From assembly GCF_900232995.1 (NCBI RefSeq), contig NZ_OCVX01000003.1:1772386-1836385 (forward strand): a DNA stretch of 64,000 bases, read 5' to 3'. Of this stretch, positions 19,846-26,956 are shown piece after piece (the first letter of the stretch is position 1; every line of letters begins with the position of its first letter). A program made the position numbers and the translations under genes. The stretch comes from Mycobacterium simulans. Its GTDB lineage: Bacteria > Actinomycetota > Actinomycetes > Mycobacteriales > Mycobacteriaceae. The notes under the pieces were generated by a model, which was not told the DNA's origin, did not search any database, and worked only from the letters and a program-made list of their open reading frames with translations.

Positions 19846-20364
19846 TCAGTCGCTCAGACATCGGGGGCAGGTCCCGTAGATATCGATGTGATGCGCGACG
19901 TCGGTGTAGTGGTATCGAGCGGTGAGTTCGCTGGTGCGTTCTTCGAGTTCGGTCGGGGTGAACGCAACTGCCCGGCCGCAACGTCGGCACAGTAGATAGT
20001 GCTGATGTTCGGTTCCAACGCGTAAGCGGTAGAGAATCTCGCCATCTTCGGCGCGCTGAGCTTCGGCAATACGCTCGTCGGCTAATGCATGAAGAATCCG
20101 GTAAATGGTGGTCAATGCGACGCGAATCGCATCCTGCTGCTGGCACATTTCGACGTAGAGCTGGCGAGCGCTGCGAAAGTTATCGCTGGTTCTCAGGGCG
20201 TCGAGAACGGCTTGGCGCCGGACAGTGCTGCGACGTCGTTGTCCTACCGCTGGCGCGGGCACCGAAGGTAGCTCCTTAACGGACGGTTCGGATCTGTCTG
20301 GCGGACTGATCTTGGGGACGGCTCGTGTCGGGGAAGTGAGGACTTGAGCATGGGGCTCGACCAT
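19846..20364 (-). CDS. zur: Fur-family zinc-responsive regulator (Zur/FurB-like)
   Basis: 172 aa. The core starts near residue 43 (RRRSTVRRQAVLDAL, the winged-helix N-terminus); DNA recognition helix region VALTTIYRILHAL near 83-95; EHQHYLLCRRCG contains the metal-binding histidines and the first CxxC, and YGTCPRC is the second CxxC of the structural zinc site. M. tuberculosis FurB is about 130 aa, so this protein has a roughly 40-residue proline-rich N-terminal extension, unless a downstream GTG is used. M. tuberculosis furB sits next to smtB in another locus; this gene is alone inside its own regulon and may be a second, island-specific Zur. A Zur-like site abuts its start codon, consistent with autoregulation. 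Confidence 0.88.
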   Translation of the reverse strand: MVEPHAQVLTSPTRAVPKISPPDRSEPSVKELPSVPAPAVGQRRRSTVRRQAVLDALRTSDNFRSARQLYVEMCQQQDAIRVALTTIYRILHALADERIAEAQRAEDGEILYRLRVGTEHQHYLLCRRCGRAVAFTPTELEERTSELTARYHYTDVAHHIDIYGTCPRCLSD

Positions 20365-20365
20365 G

Positions 20366-20386
20366 TGAAAATGATAACCGTTGTCA
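20366..20386. promoter_or_regulatory. Zur-like operator at the zur start codon
   Basis: TGAAAATGATAAC followed by CGTTGTCA is a 21-bp imperfect palindrome. It touches the ATG of the minus-strand zur gene and lies 170 bp before the plus-strand methyltransferase. The left half matches the Zur box exactly; the right half is diverged. Confidence 0.65.
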
Positions 20387-20555
20387 GCAGGAGTCGGGTC
20401 GAACCTGAAACATGTTGTTGTATCCCGCGCTATCCCCCGCGGCGGCTTACGCGAATCATGGCCCCACTCTGGCTAACGACAGCGATTTCGGAGGCCCTCA
20501 CCACCACGGCTCGAGACATTGCGCGACAACGGCAAAGATTGGAGACTTTGCAACA

Positions 20556-21290
20556 ATGACCACCACCACCGAAGTCGACCCTTACGCTCGATCGGCGGAA
20601 TTCTACGAAGTAATGGCCCTGCCGCACTGGGAGATGAAGCGCGGCGTGTTGATATCGGCACTGGCCGCAGGCGGCGAAATCACCGAGCCCGTGCTCGATA
20701 TTGGGGCAGGCACCGGACTGTCGACGATCACCATCGCAGATACCGTCCCCGACGTTGCGATCCACGCGGTCGAGCCTTCGGCCGCGATGCGGGCCGCGCT
20801 GGTTTCACGCCTTCTTGGCCGCGGCGACCTCATTGATCGGGTGACCGTACACCCCGATCACGTCGAGAATATCGATCTTCCCGAACGGATCGGCGCCGCA
20901 GTGCTTTTCGGCGTCATCGGGTATCTCGACAAGCCATCACGGCGCCGATTCTGGGAGATGCTGCGGCCACGGCTCACGCCGCGGGCACCGGTTGTCGTCG
21001 AGGTGATGGCCATCGACCAACCGATAGCACTACCTGAGATGACAATCGCCCAGCAGCGTATCGGCAACCGCCACAACGAGGTACGGATATCCGGCCAACC
21101 CGCCGGTCCCGACGCCGAACTTTGGACGATGCGCTACGTCGTCAGCGAAGAAGACAAGGTCATCACGGACTTCACCACCGATCACACGTGGCACACCGTC
21201 GGACTCGCGGAGCTCGCACAAGAAGCCGAAGCGCACGATATGGAATTCCAGCAACTGCACCCGATTATCGGTCTGCTACAGCCGCGGTAA
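20556..21290 (+). CDS. Class I SAM-dependent methyltransferase
   Basis: About 244 aa from ATG 20556, which is preceded by GGAGA at nine bases; an in-frame longer start at 20412 has no such signal. Motif I is LDIGAGTGLST (near residue 49), acidic motif AVEPS, and post-motif LFGVIGYLDK. No membrane segment. It is divergent from zur across the Zur-like operator. Presumably a tailoring enzyme for the island's product or a regulon member of unknown substrate. The family is certain; the substrate is unknown. Confidence 0.85.
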   Translation: MTTTTEVDPYARSAEFYEVMALPHWEMKRGVLISALAAGGEITEPVLDIGAGTGLSTITIADTVPDVAIHAVEPSAAMRAALVSRLLGRGDLIDRVTVHPDHVENIDLPERIGAAVLFGVIGYLDKPSRRRFWEMLRPRLTPRAPVVVEVMAIDQPIALPEMTIAQQRIGNRHNEVRISGQPAGPDAELWTMRYVVSEEDKVITDFTTDHTWHTVGLAELAQEAEAHDMEFQQLHPIIGLLQPR

Positions 21291-21334
21291 CCGCAGGGCG
21301 AGAGCGCCGGTACTGTCAGCGCTGCGGTCGTTGC

Positions 21335-21721
21335 TCAATTGGTTCGGCGGACGCGGTGGGCCCAGCGCTGATGCCCGTCGAGTTGCCTTGGTAGCGGCGT
21401 ACTTTCCCATTGGCCGAGTTCGAGCCAATCCCGCAGGGCAGCCGTGTCACCATCGCCGATGATGGGGCCGATCCACCGGGGCGGTCCGCACGCCAGCCGG
21501 TCCCGGGTGCACGGCTGCAGCACAGCCATGACGCCACAGCCCGACGGCCGGGATGCGCAGGTAAGTGGTCCGAGCATGCATGCAGCCGACACGAGCATGG
21601 CGTGTGGGCATCGTCGGATGGTCGGAAGTAATTCGTCGATCACCGACAACGCACTCGCAGTCGCACAGGCATTGCAGACGATGACGGTGAATGGACGGTC
21701 AGTGCAGCGCGGGGCAGTCAA
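21335..21721 (-). CDS. Conserved cysteine-rich hypothetical protein coupled to rpsR2
   Basis: 128 aa from a TTG that overlaps the rpsR2 stop (TTGA), so it is translated as the last gene of the C- ribosomal protein operon. The N-terminal half is cysteine-rich: [41 protein letters not shown]. This spacing resembles thioredoxin-like 2Fe-2S ferredoxin or other metal-binding folds. The C-terminus ([20 protein letters not shown]) looks like a compact conserved tail. A Zur-controlled Cys-rich protein could bind or hand over zinc, or carry an iron-sulfur cluster. I do not recognise a named family with confidence. Confidence 0.7.
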   Translation of the reverse strand: MTAPRCTDRPFTVIVCNACATASALSVIDELLPTIRRCPHAMLVSAACMLGPLTCASRPSGCGVMAVLQPCTRDRLACGPPRWIGPIIGDGDTAALRDWLELGQWESTPLPRQLDGHQRWAHRVRRTN

Positions 21722-22017
21722 CGCGCAGGGCCTTGGTGGGTCTTGCCTCGGCCTCCGATGTCCTGTCCGGGGTAGGGCAGCAAAGCCATTTCGCGGGCGT
21801 TCTTGATCGCCGTCGAAACCCGCCGCTGTTGTTGGACAGTGAGGCCGGTTACGTGGCGGGAGCGGATCTTGCCGCGCTCGGAGATGAACACGCGCAGGGC
21901 GGCGGTGTCCTTGTAGTCGACCGCGGTGACCCCGAGGCTATCGAACAGGTTTTTCTTCGCCGGTCTGGCGCCGAGTTGGGCGCCGCGAGCGGGACGCCGC
22001 GATTTCCTGGGCTTCAC
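21718..22017 (-). CDS. rpsR2: 30S ribosomal protein S18, zinc-independent (C-) paralogue
   Basis: 99 aa. Typical S18 central motifs are visible: [19 protein letters not shown] and [20 protein letters not shown] followed by ARE-ALLPY. It contains no cysteine, as expected for the paralogue that replaces the Cys-containing S18 under zinc starvation. Its ATG overlaps the rpsN2 stop by four bases. It belongs to the Zur-controlled L28-L33-S14-S18 operon, which has the same order as in M. tuberculosis (rpmB2-rpmG1-rpsN2-rpsR2). Confidence 0.97.
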   Translation of the reverse strand: MKPRKSRRPARGAQLGARPAKKNLFDSLGVTAVDYKDTAALRVFISERGKIRSRHVTGLTVQQQRRVSTAIKNAREMALLPYPGQDIGGRGKTHQGPAR

Positions 22018-22319
22018 CAGCTGGCCTTACGTAGGCCGGGCAGTTGCCCCGCGTGCGCCAGTTCGCGCACCCGCACCCTGGACAGTCCGAACTTGCGCAA
22101 ATGCCCCCGCGGGCGCCCGTCGACCGCGTCGCGGTTGCGCACGCGCACCGCGCTGGCATCCCTGGGCTGGCGCATCAGCTCGCGCTGGGCGGCAATCCGC
22201 TGTGCGCTAGTGCTCGACTGCGAGCGAATGATCTGCTTGAGTTCGGCGCGGCGTTCAGCGTAACGAGCCACCACCGCGCGGCGACGCTCGTTCTTGACGA
22301 CCTTGGATTTCTTGGCCAC
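22014..22319 (-). CDS. rpsN2: 30S ribosomal protein S14, zinc-independent (C-) paralogue
   Basis: 101 aa, the long S14 form without the CxxC zinc ribbon. [20 protein letters not shown] at the start and [19 protein letters not shown] near the C-terminus are diagnostic. The start is GTG, with GAGGAG inside the end of rpmG1. Four-base overlap with rpsR2 downstream. Confidence 0.97.
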   Translation of the reverse strand: MAKKSKVVKNERRRAVVARYAERRAELKQIIRSQSSTSAQRIAAQRELMRQPRDASAVRVRNRDAVDGRPRGHLRKFGLSRVRVRELAHAGQLPGLRKASW

Positions 22320-22322
22320 GCT

Positions 22323-22487
22323 TCAACGCTCCTCTCGAAAATCAACGTGGCGGCGGATCACCGGGTCGTACTTGCGCAGCACCAGCCGGTCAGGGTCGTT
22401 GCGACGGTTCTTGCGGGTGATGTACGTGTAACCGGTGCCGGCGGTGGAGCGCAGTTTGACGATGGGGCGAATCTCGTTGCGCGCCAT
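22323..22487 (-). CDS. rpmG1: 50S ribosomal protein L33, zinc-independent (C-) paralogue
   Basis: 54 aa: begins [20 protein letters not shown] and continues [15 protein letters not shown] with [12 protein letters not shown]. It has the L33 fold signature but no cysteines, unlike the Zn-ribbon L33. The ATG overlaps the rpmB2 stop (TGATG); three bases separate its stop from the rpsN2 GTG. Confidence 0.95.
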   Translation of the reverse strand: MARNEIRPIVKLRSTAGTGYTYITRKNRRNDPDRLVLRKYDPVIRRHVDFREER

Positions 22488-22723
22488 CAGATGCGCTGCC
22501 CGTCGCGCCGCAATCGAGCAACGACTGCCTCGATACCATCACGGTCGATGACCTTGATGCCCTTGGCGCTGACCCGCAGCCGGATCCTGCGGCTTTCCGA
22601 AGGCAGGTAATACGTCTTGAGCTGGATATTGGGTGACCAACGCCGACGAGTCCTGCGGTACGAGTGCGACACCGCATTGCCAAACCCAGGTTCCCGACCG
22701 GTGACCTGACAACGAGCAGACAC
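22487..22723 (-). CDS. rpmB2: 50S ribosomal protein L28, zinc-independent paralogue
   Basis: 78 aa from GTG 22723, with a perfect AGGAGG seven bases ahead. [20 protein letters not shown], then [15 protein letters not shown] and [18 protein letters not shown] are L28 landmarks. A longer upstream frame exists, but the ribosome-binding site fixes this start. First gene of the C- ribosomal protein operon; a Zur box ends 39 bp upstream of it. Confidence 0.96.
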   Translation of the reverse strand: MSARCQVTGREPGFGNAVSHSYRRTRRRWSPNIQLKTYYLPSESRRIRLRVSAKGIKVIDRDGIEAVVARLRRDGQRI

Positions 22724-22761
22724 TGAGCAACCTCCTGGCGCAGGTAGTCCTTGATGCTTAT

Positions 22762-22776
22762 TGAAAACCGTTTTCG
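22762..22776. promoter_or_regulatory. Zur box upstream of rpmB2 operon
   Basis: TGAAAACCGTTTTCG, a symmetric Zur operator variant with a CG centre, 39 bp before the rpmB2 start on the minus strand. Confidence 0.85.
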
Positions 22777-22817
22777 ACAAGTTCCTGTGCGAGACGGTAC
22801 CGTAAGGACGCATTAAA

Positions 22818-22832
22818 TGAAAATGATTGTCG
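22818..22832. promoter_or_regulatory. Zur box upstream of the Rv0106-like pseudogene
   Basis: TGAAAATGATTGTCG, ten bases before the GTG/ATG of the CobW-like pseudogene. Together with the box at 22762 it forms a divergent pair 41 bp apart. Confidence 0.82.
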
Positions 22833-22841
22833 ATAAGGGGC

Positions 22842-23782
22842 GTGATGCGGACACCTGTGATCCTGGTTGCCGGTCAGAGGGACACCGATCCGGTCGTGGG
22901 AGCGTTGTTACGCACCCCGGGAACGCTGGTCGTCGAGCATCGTTTCGACGGTCACGTGGTACGCCGGACGACGGTGACTCTCCAGCACGGGGTGTTGACG
23001 ACGGCGGAGACCGGCATCGAACTCGCACACGGATGCGTGTCCTGCACCATCCGCAACGACCTGCTCCTGCTGTTGCGTCAACTGAGCCGCCGCGATGACG
23101 TCGACCGCATCGTGGTGCACCTGGCGCCGTGGCTGGAACCCGAACCCATCTGCTTGCCCATCGATCAGGTCCGGCTACGCGTGGCGCCAGGTTACGTCGA
23201 TGGACCTGCCGCCCTTGATGTTTCGATCGCCGCGGTGGTGACATGTGTCGATCCATCGCATTGGCTGCGCCAAGCGCTCGGTGATGCCCAGCTCGACGAC
23301 GGACGCACCGAGGCGCAGGTAGTGGTCGGACAGGCAGAATTCGCCGACGTCGCCGCTCTCGCCGAAGCGGAGCCCGTCGTGGCCGCCGTGCTGCGGCGGT
23401 TGGCACCGCGGGCACGCATATGCGTGGGCGCCGACCGCATCGAGGTTGGCGGGCCAGTTCCGCGGGCAAATGGCTGGCCAGCATGACCGCCGCCGAGTTG
23501 GCCGGTGTCGACGACGAACGGCGCGCCCTGGCGCAGCTGAGGTGGGACCCGTTGCATGGCGATCGGCACACGGCGATGACCGTCCTGGTCTATAGCGCGC
23601 ACGCCGACGAAATATTGGATGCGCTGGACGGCGCGCTGCTCACCGACGACGAGCTTGGCTGCCCCGAAGAATGGAGCCGGTATGCCAATCCGTTCGGCGA
23701 CTGGCGCGACGATTTCGGCGAAGCCGGTGCCGATACCCGTGAGGACATACCTGCCCAGCACGCCCAAAACGGTGAGCGCTAG
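22842..23782 (+). pseudogene. CobW-C/Rv0106-like zinc-stress protein, broken by an internal deletion
   Basis: The first frame (22842-23486) encodes about 215 residues resembling the first half of the M. tuberculosis Rv0106 product ([11 protein letters not shown]..., AHGCVSCTIRNDLLLLLRQL, VTCVDPSHWL, VGQAEFADV). After CVGADRIEVGG it goes out of frame and stops. A shifted frame resumes at once with SSAGKWLASMTAAELAGVD and continues to 23782 with the family's C-terminus (GDRHTAMTVLV, ALLTDDELGCPEEW). From memory, Rv0106 is about 398 aa and has about 80 further residues, including the FHPQRL CobW_C core, between these points. The join near 23445-23465 is therefore an internal deletion of roughly 240 bp with a frameshift. 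The intact CobW at 23824 may have made it redundant. Confidence 0.85.
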
Positions 23783-23823
23783 CAGTCGGCGCGATGTCGA
23801 TGATCCGCGCCTGCCGTGCGCTG

Positions 23824-24963
23824 TCAGTGGCTGTGGGCAGTCTGCCACGCCGGTAACGGGTCTGGGTATCTCAGCCAATCACGTTGCCCTGACGAGAATT
23901 CGGCGTCGGTCAATAAGGCCGACGCGAGCAGCCGCTGCACCCGGGCGCGGTCGAGCCGAATGCCGATGAACACGATCTCCTGCCCGGGCGGCATATCCGT
24001 CGTCGACCAGTACTGGGCGGGCTCGATCACCAGGTTCGGCCCGGCTTGTGACCAGATCGCCACGATCCCAGGGCGGCTCGCGATCCAGCAGAAACCCTTG
24101 CTGCGCAGCAGTCCTCGCATCTGCTCGAGGACCGAGCCCAATCGTTGCGGATGAAACGGGCGATCGGCGCGAAAGGTGAAGCTGCTGATGCCGTACTCCT
24201 CGGTCTCCGGAGTGTGGCCCTCGGCGATCTCCTCGTCCCAGCCCGGGACCTGTTCTGCTGCCAATGGGTCGAATAGACCGGTATCGAGGACTTCGCTGAG
24301 ATCGACCTTGCCATCGACGGTGCGCAAGAGCCTCGCCGTCGGGTTGAGCTTGCGAAGCATCGCCTCAGTGGTGTTCGCAGCGGTGTCACTGACCAGGTCA
24401 GTCTTATTGAGCAGCAAGACATCCGCGAATTCCACCTGGTCGACGAGCAAGTCGGCGATGCTGCGAGCGTCGCCCTCGGCGGCCGCCAATCGGCGGTCTG
24501 CCAGCGCGTCGCCCCGGACGAGTTCGGGCAGGAACGTCGAGGCGTCCACGACGGTAACCATGGTGTCCAGCGCGGCGACCTCGCCCAGGCTGGAACCGTC
24601 CTCGAATTCCCAGGAGAACGTCGCGGCAACCGGCATCGGCTCGGAGATCCCCGTCGATTCGATGACCAAGTTGTCGAATCGATTCCGGCTGGCCAGCCGT
24701 CCCACCGTCTCGAGGAGGTCCTGACGCAACGTGCAACAAATACAGCCGTTGGTTAGCTCGACGAGTGTCTCAGTGGTCCGATCGAGATGGCCCTGGCCGG
24801 CGATCAGAGCCGCATCGATGTTGACCTCGCTCATGTCGTTGACTATCACCGCCACGCGGCGTCCGTCCCGATTGGCCAGCATGTGATTGAGCAATGTTGT
24901 CTTGCCGGCGCCAAGGAAGCCGGATAGCACGGTGACGGGTAGTCGCGCGGGGACGGACGCCAC
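23824..24963 (-). CDS. CobW/ZNG1-family zinc metallochaperone GTPase
   Basis: 379 aa from GTG. Walker [10 protein letters not shown] (residues about 15-23); the family's metal-binding CxCC in [13 protein letters not shown] (near 75); GTP-binding NKTD in [10 protein letters not shown] (near 186); C-terminal CobW_C domain with [14 protein letters not shown] and [16 protein letters not shown]; the end is His-rich (TAHSH). COG0523 proteins of this kind insert zinc into client proteins when zinc is scarce. The gene follows rpmE2 with no gap (GGAGG inside the rpmE2 end), so it shares the Zur-controlled promoter at 25268. Confidence 0.95.
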   Translation of the reverse strand: MASVPARLPVTVLSGFLGAGKTTLLNHMLANRDGRRVAVIVNDMSEVNIDAALIAGQGHLDRTTETLVELTNGCICCTLRQDLLETVGRLASRNRFDNLVIESTGISEPMPVAATFSWEFEDGSSLGEVAALDTMVTVVDASTFLPELVRGDALADRRLAAAEGDARSIADLLVDQVEFADVLLLNKTDLVSDTAANTTEAMLRKLNPTARLLRTVDGKVDLSEVLDTGLFDPLAAEQVPGWDEEIAEGHTPETEEYGISSFTFRADRPFHPQRLGSVLEQMRGLLRSKGFCWIASRPGIVAIWSQAGPNLVIEPAQYWSTTDMPPGQEIVFIGIRLDRARVQRLLASALLTDAEFSSGQRDWLRYPDPLPAWQTAHSH

Positions 24964-24966
24964 CGG

Positions 24967-25221
24967 TCATCGACCTCCGTAGCGACGGCGGAACTTTTCC
25001 ACCTGTCCAGCCGAGTCGACCAGGCGACGGGTACCAGTCCAGAACGGATGCGAGTCCGCAGTTACTTCCACCACGATCAGGGGGTATGTTTCCGTGCCCG
25101 TGGGCGTTTCCCACTCGATGGTGCGCGAACTGGTAAGTGTCGAACGCGTCAGGAACGCCTTTCCGGTGGTGGCGTCCTGGAACACCACGGGATGGTAGTC
25201 GGGGTGGATGCCCGGTTTCAT
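24967..25221 (-). CDS. rpmE2: 50S ribosomal protein L31 type B
   Basis: 84 aa, [20 protein letters not shown] opening, [21 protein letters not shown] near the C-terminus: L31 type B without the CxxC zinc site. A GGAGGA ribosome-binding site precedes the ATG. First gene of a two-gene operon with the CobW GTPase. A perfect Zur box lies 47 bp upstream. It replaces zinc-binding L31 during zinc starvation. Confidence 0.96.
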   Translation of the reverse strand: MKPGIHPDYHPVVFQDATTGKAFLTRSTLTSSRTIEWETPTGTETYPLIVVEVTADSHPFWTGTRRLVDSAGQVEKFRRRYGGR

Positions 25222-25267
25222 CGTTGTTCTCCTCCGTACGTCACATGGAACTAGGGCGTGCTGTTAT

Positions 25268-25282
25268 TGAAAATCATTTTCA
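25268..25282. promoter_or_regulatory. Perfect Zur box upstream of rpmE2
   Basis: TGAAAATCATTTTCA has perfect 7-bp arms around one central base and is the best consensus match in the window. It controls the minus-strand rpmE2-cobW operon. Confidence 0.93.
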
Positions 25283-25318
25283 TTAATGATGAAACCATAC
25301 CTCGGGATGCGCTCTTTT

Positions 25319-25333
25319 TGAAAATGATTGTCG
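25319..25333. promoter_or_regulatory. Zur box upstream of the YibE/F gene
   Basis: TGAAAATGATTGTCG, identical to the box before the Rv0106-like pseudogene. It lies 31 bp before the proposed GTG start at 25365 of the plus-strand gene. Confidence 0.85.
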
Positions 25334-25364
25334 TTTGGCGCGCGGCGGCCTCTACCGTGATGCG

Positions 25365-26600
25365 GTGACCCACTCTCATTCCCACAGCCTGTCGTCAGAA
25401 CGGTCATGGCTCGCGCCGCTACCCGCCAAGATCGTCGTCGGGCTGCTGGCCGTGATCGGTGGGACCGTGATAGCCGGTGCGGCATGGCTGTGGCCCAGTC
25501 GGCAGCACGTCGAAATCCCCATGCCGTTTCAGAACGCGTCCGGTGGCGCGGTGACGACCGAGGGTGGGCACGTGCTATCCAGCGCCTTGGACGACTGCGG
25601 CAGTCCGTCGGCCGGCCAGGTGCTGACCACCGCGCCGATGCCCGCAACCCCAGGCGCTGGGCGCTGCGTATTGGCGCTCGTTGCAATCGATTCCGGGCCG
25701 AACGCCGACGCCAACACCTTGCTGGAGTTCACCCCTGGCCCTGGTCAGCCGGAACTTGCGGCGGGTGATCGCATCCGTGTCGTCCGCCAGGTCGACGCAC
25801 AAGGCACGACCACCTACGCGTTTTACGACTTCGAGCGTCGCTGGCCGCTCGTGGGACTCGCGTTGGCGTTCGCGGTGGTGATCGTTGGGGTGGCACGCTG
25901 GCGCGGGCTGCTGGCTCTGGTCGGACTTCTGGTTGCCTTCGGCGTGTTGGTGGGTTTTCTGCAGCCCGCGCTTCGGGACGGGGCACCGGCCATCCCGGCG
26001 GCGCTGGTGGCCTCGGCGACTATCCTGTTCGCGGTGATCTACCTCGCGCACGGGGTGAGCCTGCGGACGAGTGCGGCCCTGCTGGGCACCCTGTCGTCGT
26101 TGCTGCTGGCCGCGGGATTATCTTGGGCGGCAATCGATCTGGTGCATCTCACCGGATTGTCGGATGAACAAGGCTCGGCGGTCTCGGCGTATTTGGGCAA
26201 CGTTTCGATCAGCGGCTTGCTGCTCGCCGGCTTCATCATCGGGTCGCTGGGCGTGCTCAACGACGTCACCGTGACACAGGCGTCCACGGTGTTCGAGCTC
26301 GCGCACCTGGGCGCCAACGCATCCCGGCGCGCGATTTTCCTGGGCGCCATTCGCGTCGGACGTGATCACATCGCCAGCACCGTGTACACGCTGGTGCTTG
26401 CCTATGCCGGCAGTTCGCTGCCGCTGCTGTTGCTTTTCAGCGTCGCCAATCGATCGCTGGGCGACGTGCTGATCAGTGAGAGCGTGGCAATCGAGATCGC
26501 GCGGTCAGCGGTTGGAGGCATCGCGCTGGCACTGTCGGTGCCGCTGACGACGGCCATCGCGGCGCTGCTGGTCAAATCCGCCGGGTCGTCTACGGACTGA
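25365..26600 (+). CDS. YibE/F-family integral membrane protein, Zur-controlled
   Basis: About 411 aa from GTG 25365. The N-terminus is His-rich (MTHSHSHSLSSERSW), then one membrane helix (KIVVGLLAVIGGTVIAGAAW), an extracytoplasmic domain of about 110 residues, and six to seven further helices beginning WPLVGLALAFAVVIVGVARW. SLGVLNDVTVTQASTVFEL and GRDHIASTVYTLVLAYAGSSLPLLLLF are typical YibE/F conserved segments. The transported substrate of the family is not established. The Zur box and the His-rich N-terminus suggest a link to zinc. An upstream in-frame TTG (25335) overlaps the Zur region and is less likely as the start. Confidence 0.88.
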   Translation: MTHSHSHSLSSERSWLAPLPAKIVVGLLAVIGGTVIAGAAWLWPSRQHVEIPMPFQNASGGAVTTEGGHVLSSALDDCGSPSAGQVLTTAPMPATPGAGRCVLALVAIDSGPNADANTLLEFTPGPGQPELAAGDRIRVVRQVDAQGTTTYAFYDFERRWPLVGLALAFAVVIVGVARWRGLLALVGLLVAFGVLVGFLQPALRDGAPAIPAALVASATILFAVIYLAHGVSLRTSAALLGTLSSLLLAAGLSWAAIDLVHLTGLSDEQGSAVSAYLGNVSISGLLLAGFIIGSLGVLNDVTVTQASTVFELAHLGANASRRAIFLGAIRVGRDHIASTVYTLVLAYAGSSLPLLLLFSVANRSLGDVLISESVAIEIARSAVGGIALALSVPLTTAIAALLVKSAGSSTD

Positions 26601-26619
26601 TCTGTTACCCCGGGCGCAA

Positions 26620-26800
26620 GCGTATGCAACAATCTCGTCCGTACGGCGATGATGTTGCAGGAAGCCGGTGCGAATCCGGCGCGGTCCCGCCACTGTCATC
26701 GGGGAGCGACCCTCACAAGCCACGGCCATTGGCTGGAAGGCGAGGCGAGCAGCGATCCGAGAGCCAGGAGACTCACGTCATCGTGTCCTGCTAGCCCGGG
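26620..26800 (+). ncRNA. Cobalamin (B12) riboswitch upstream of a PE gene
   Basis: The conserved core is present: GAAGCCGGTGCGAATCCGG, then CGGTCCCGCCACTGT around 26661-26696, and the B12 box AGCCAGGAGAC at 26762-26772 after a long variable segment. The element begins just after the YibE/F stop and lies about 150 bp before the PE gene on the same strand. Cobalamin riboswitches normally shut off expression when B12 is plentiful. M. tuberculosis has one before a PPE gene (PPE2, with cobQ1-cobU). No cobalamin biosynthesis gene follows here. Confidence 0.88.
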
Positions 26801-26956
26801 GCGGAGCACTCCGGAGAGAGCTGATCCGTTATGACGCTGCCCTTTTCGTCCAGCGGTCGAGGCACGCCAGCCGTTGAAACGCGATCGGAAAACTCGCTTG
26901 CTCGATGCAAGGGAGTGTCTTGGCCAGTCGCCATCATCTGAGGTAATCGAGGAGAG

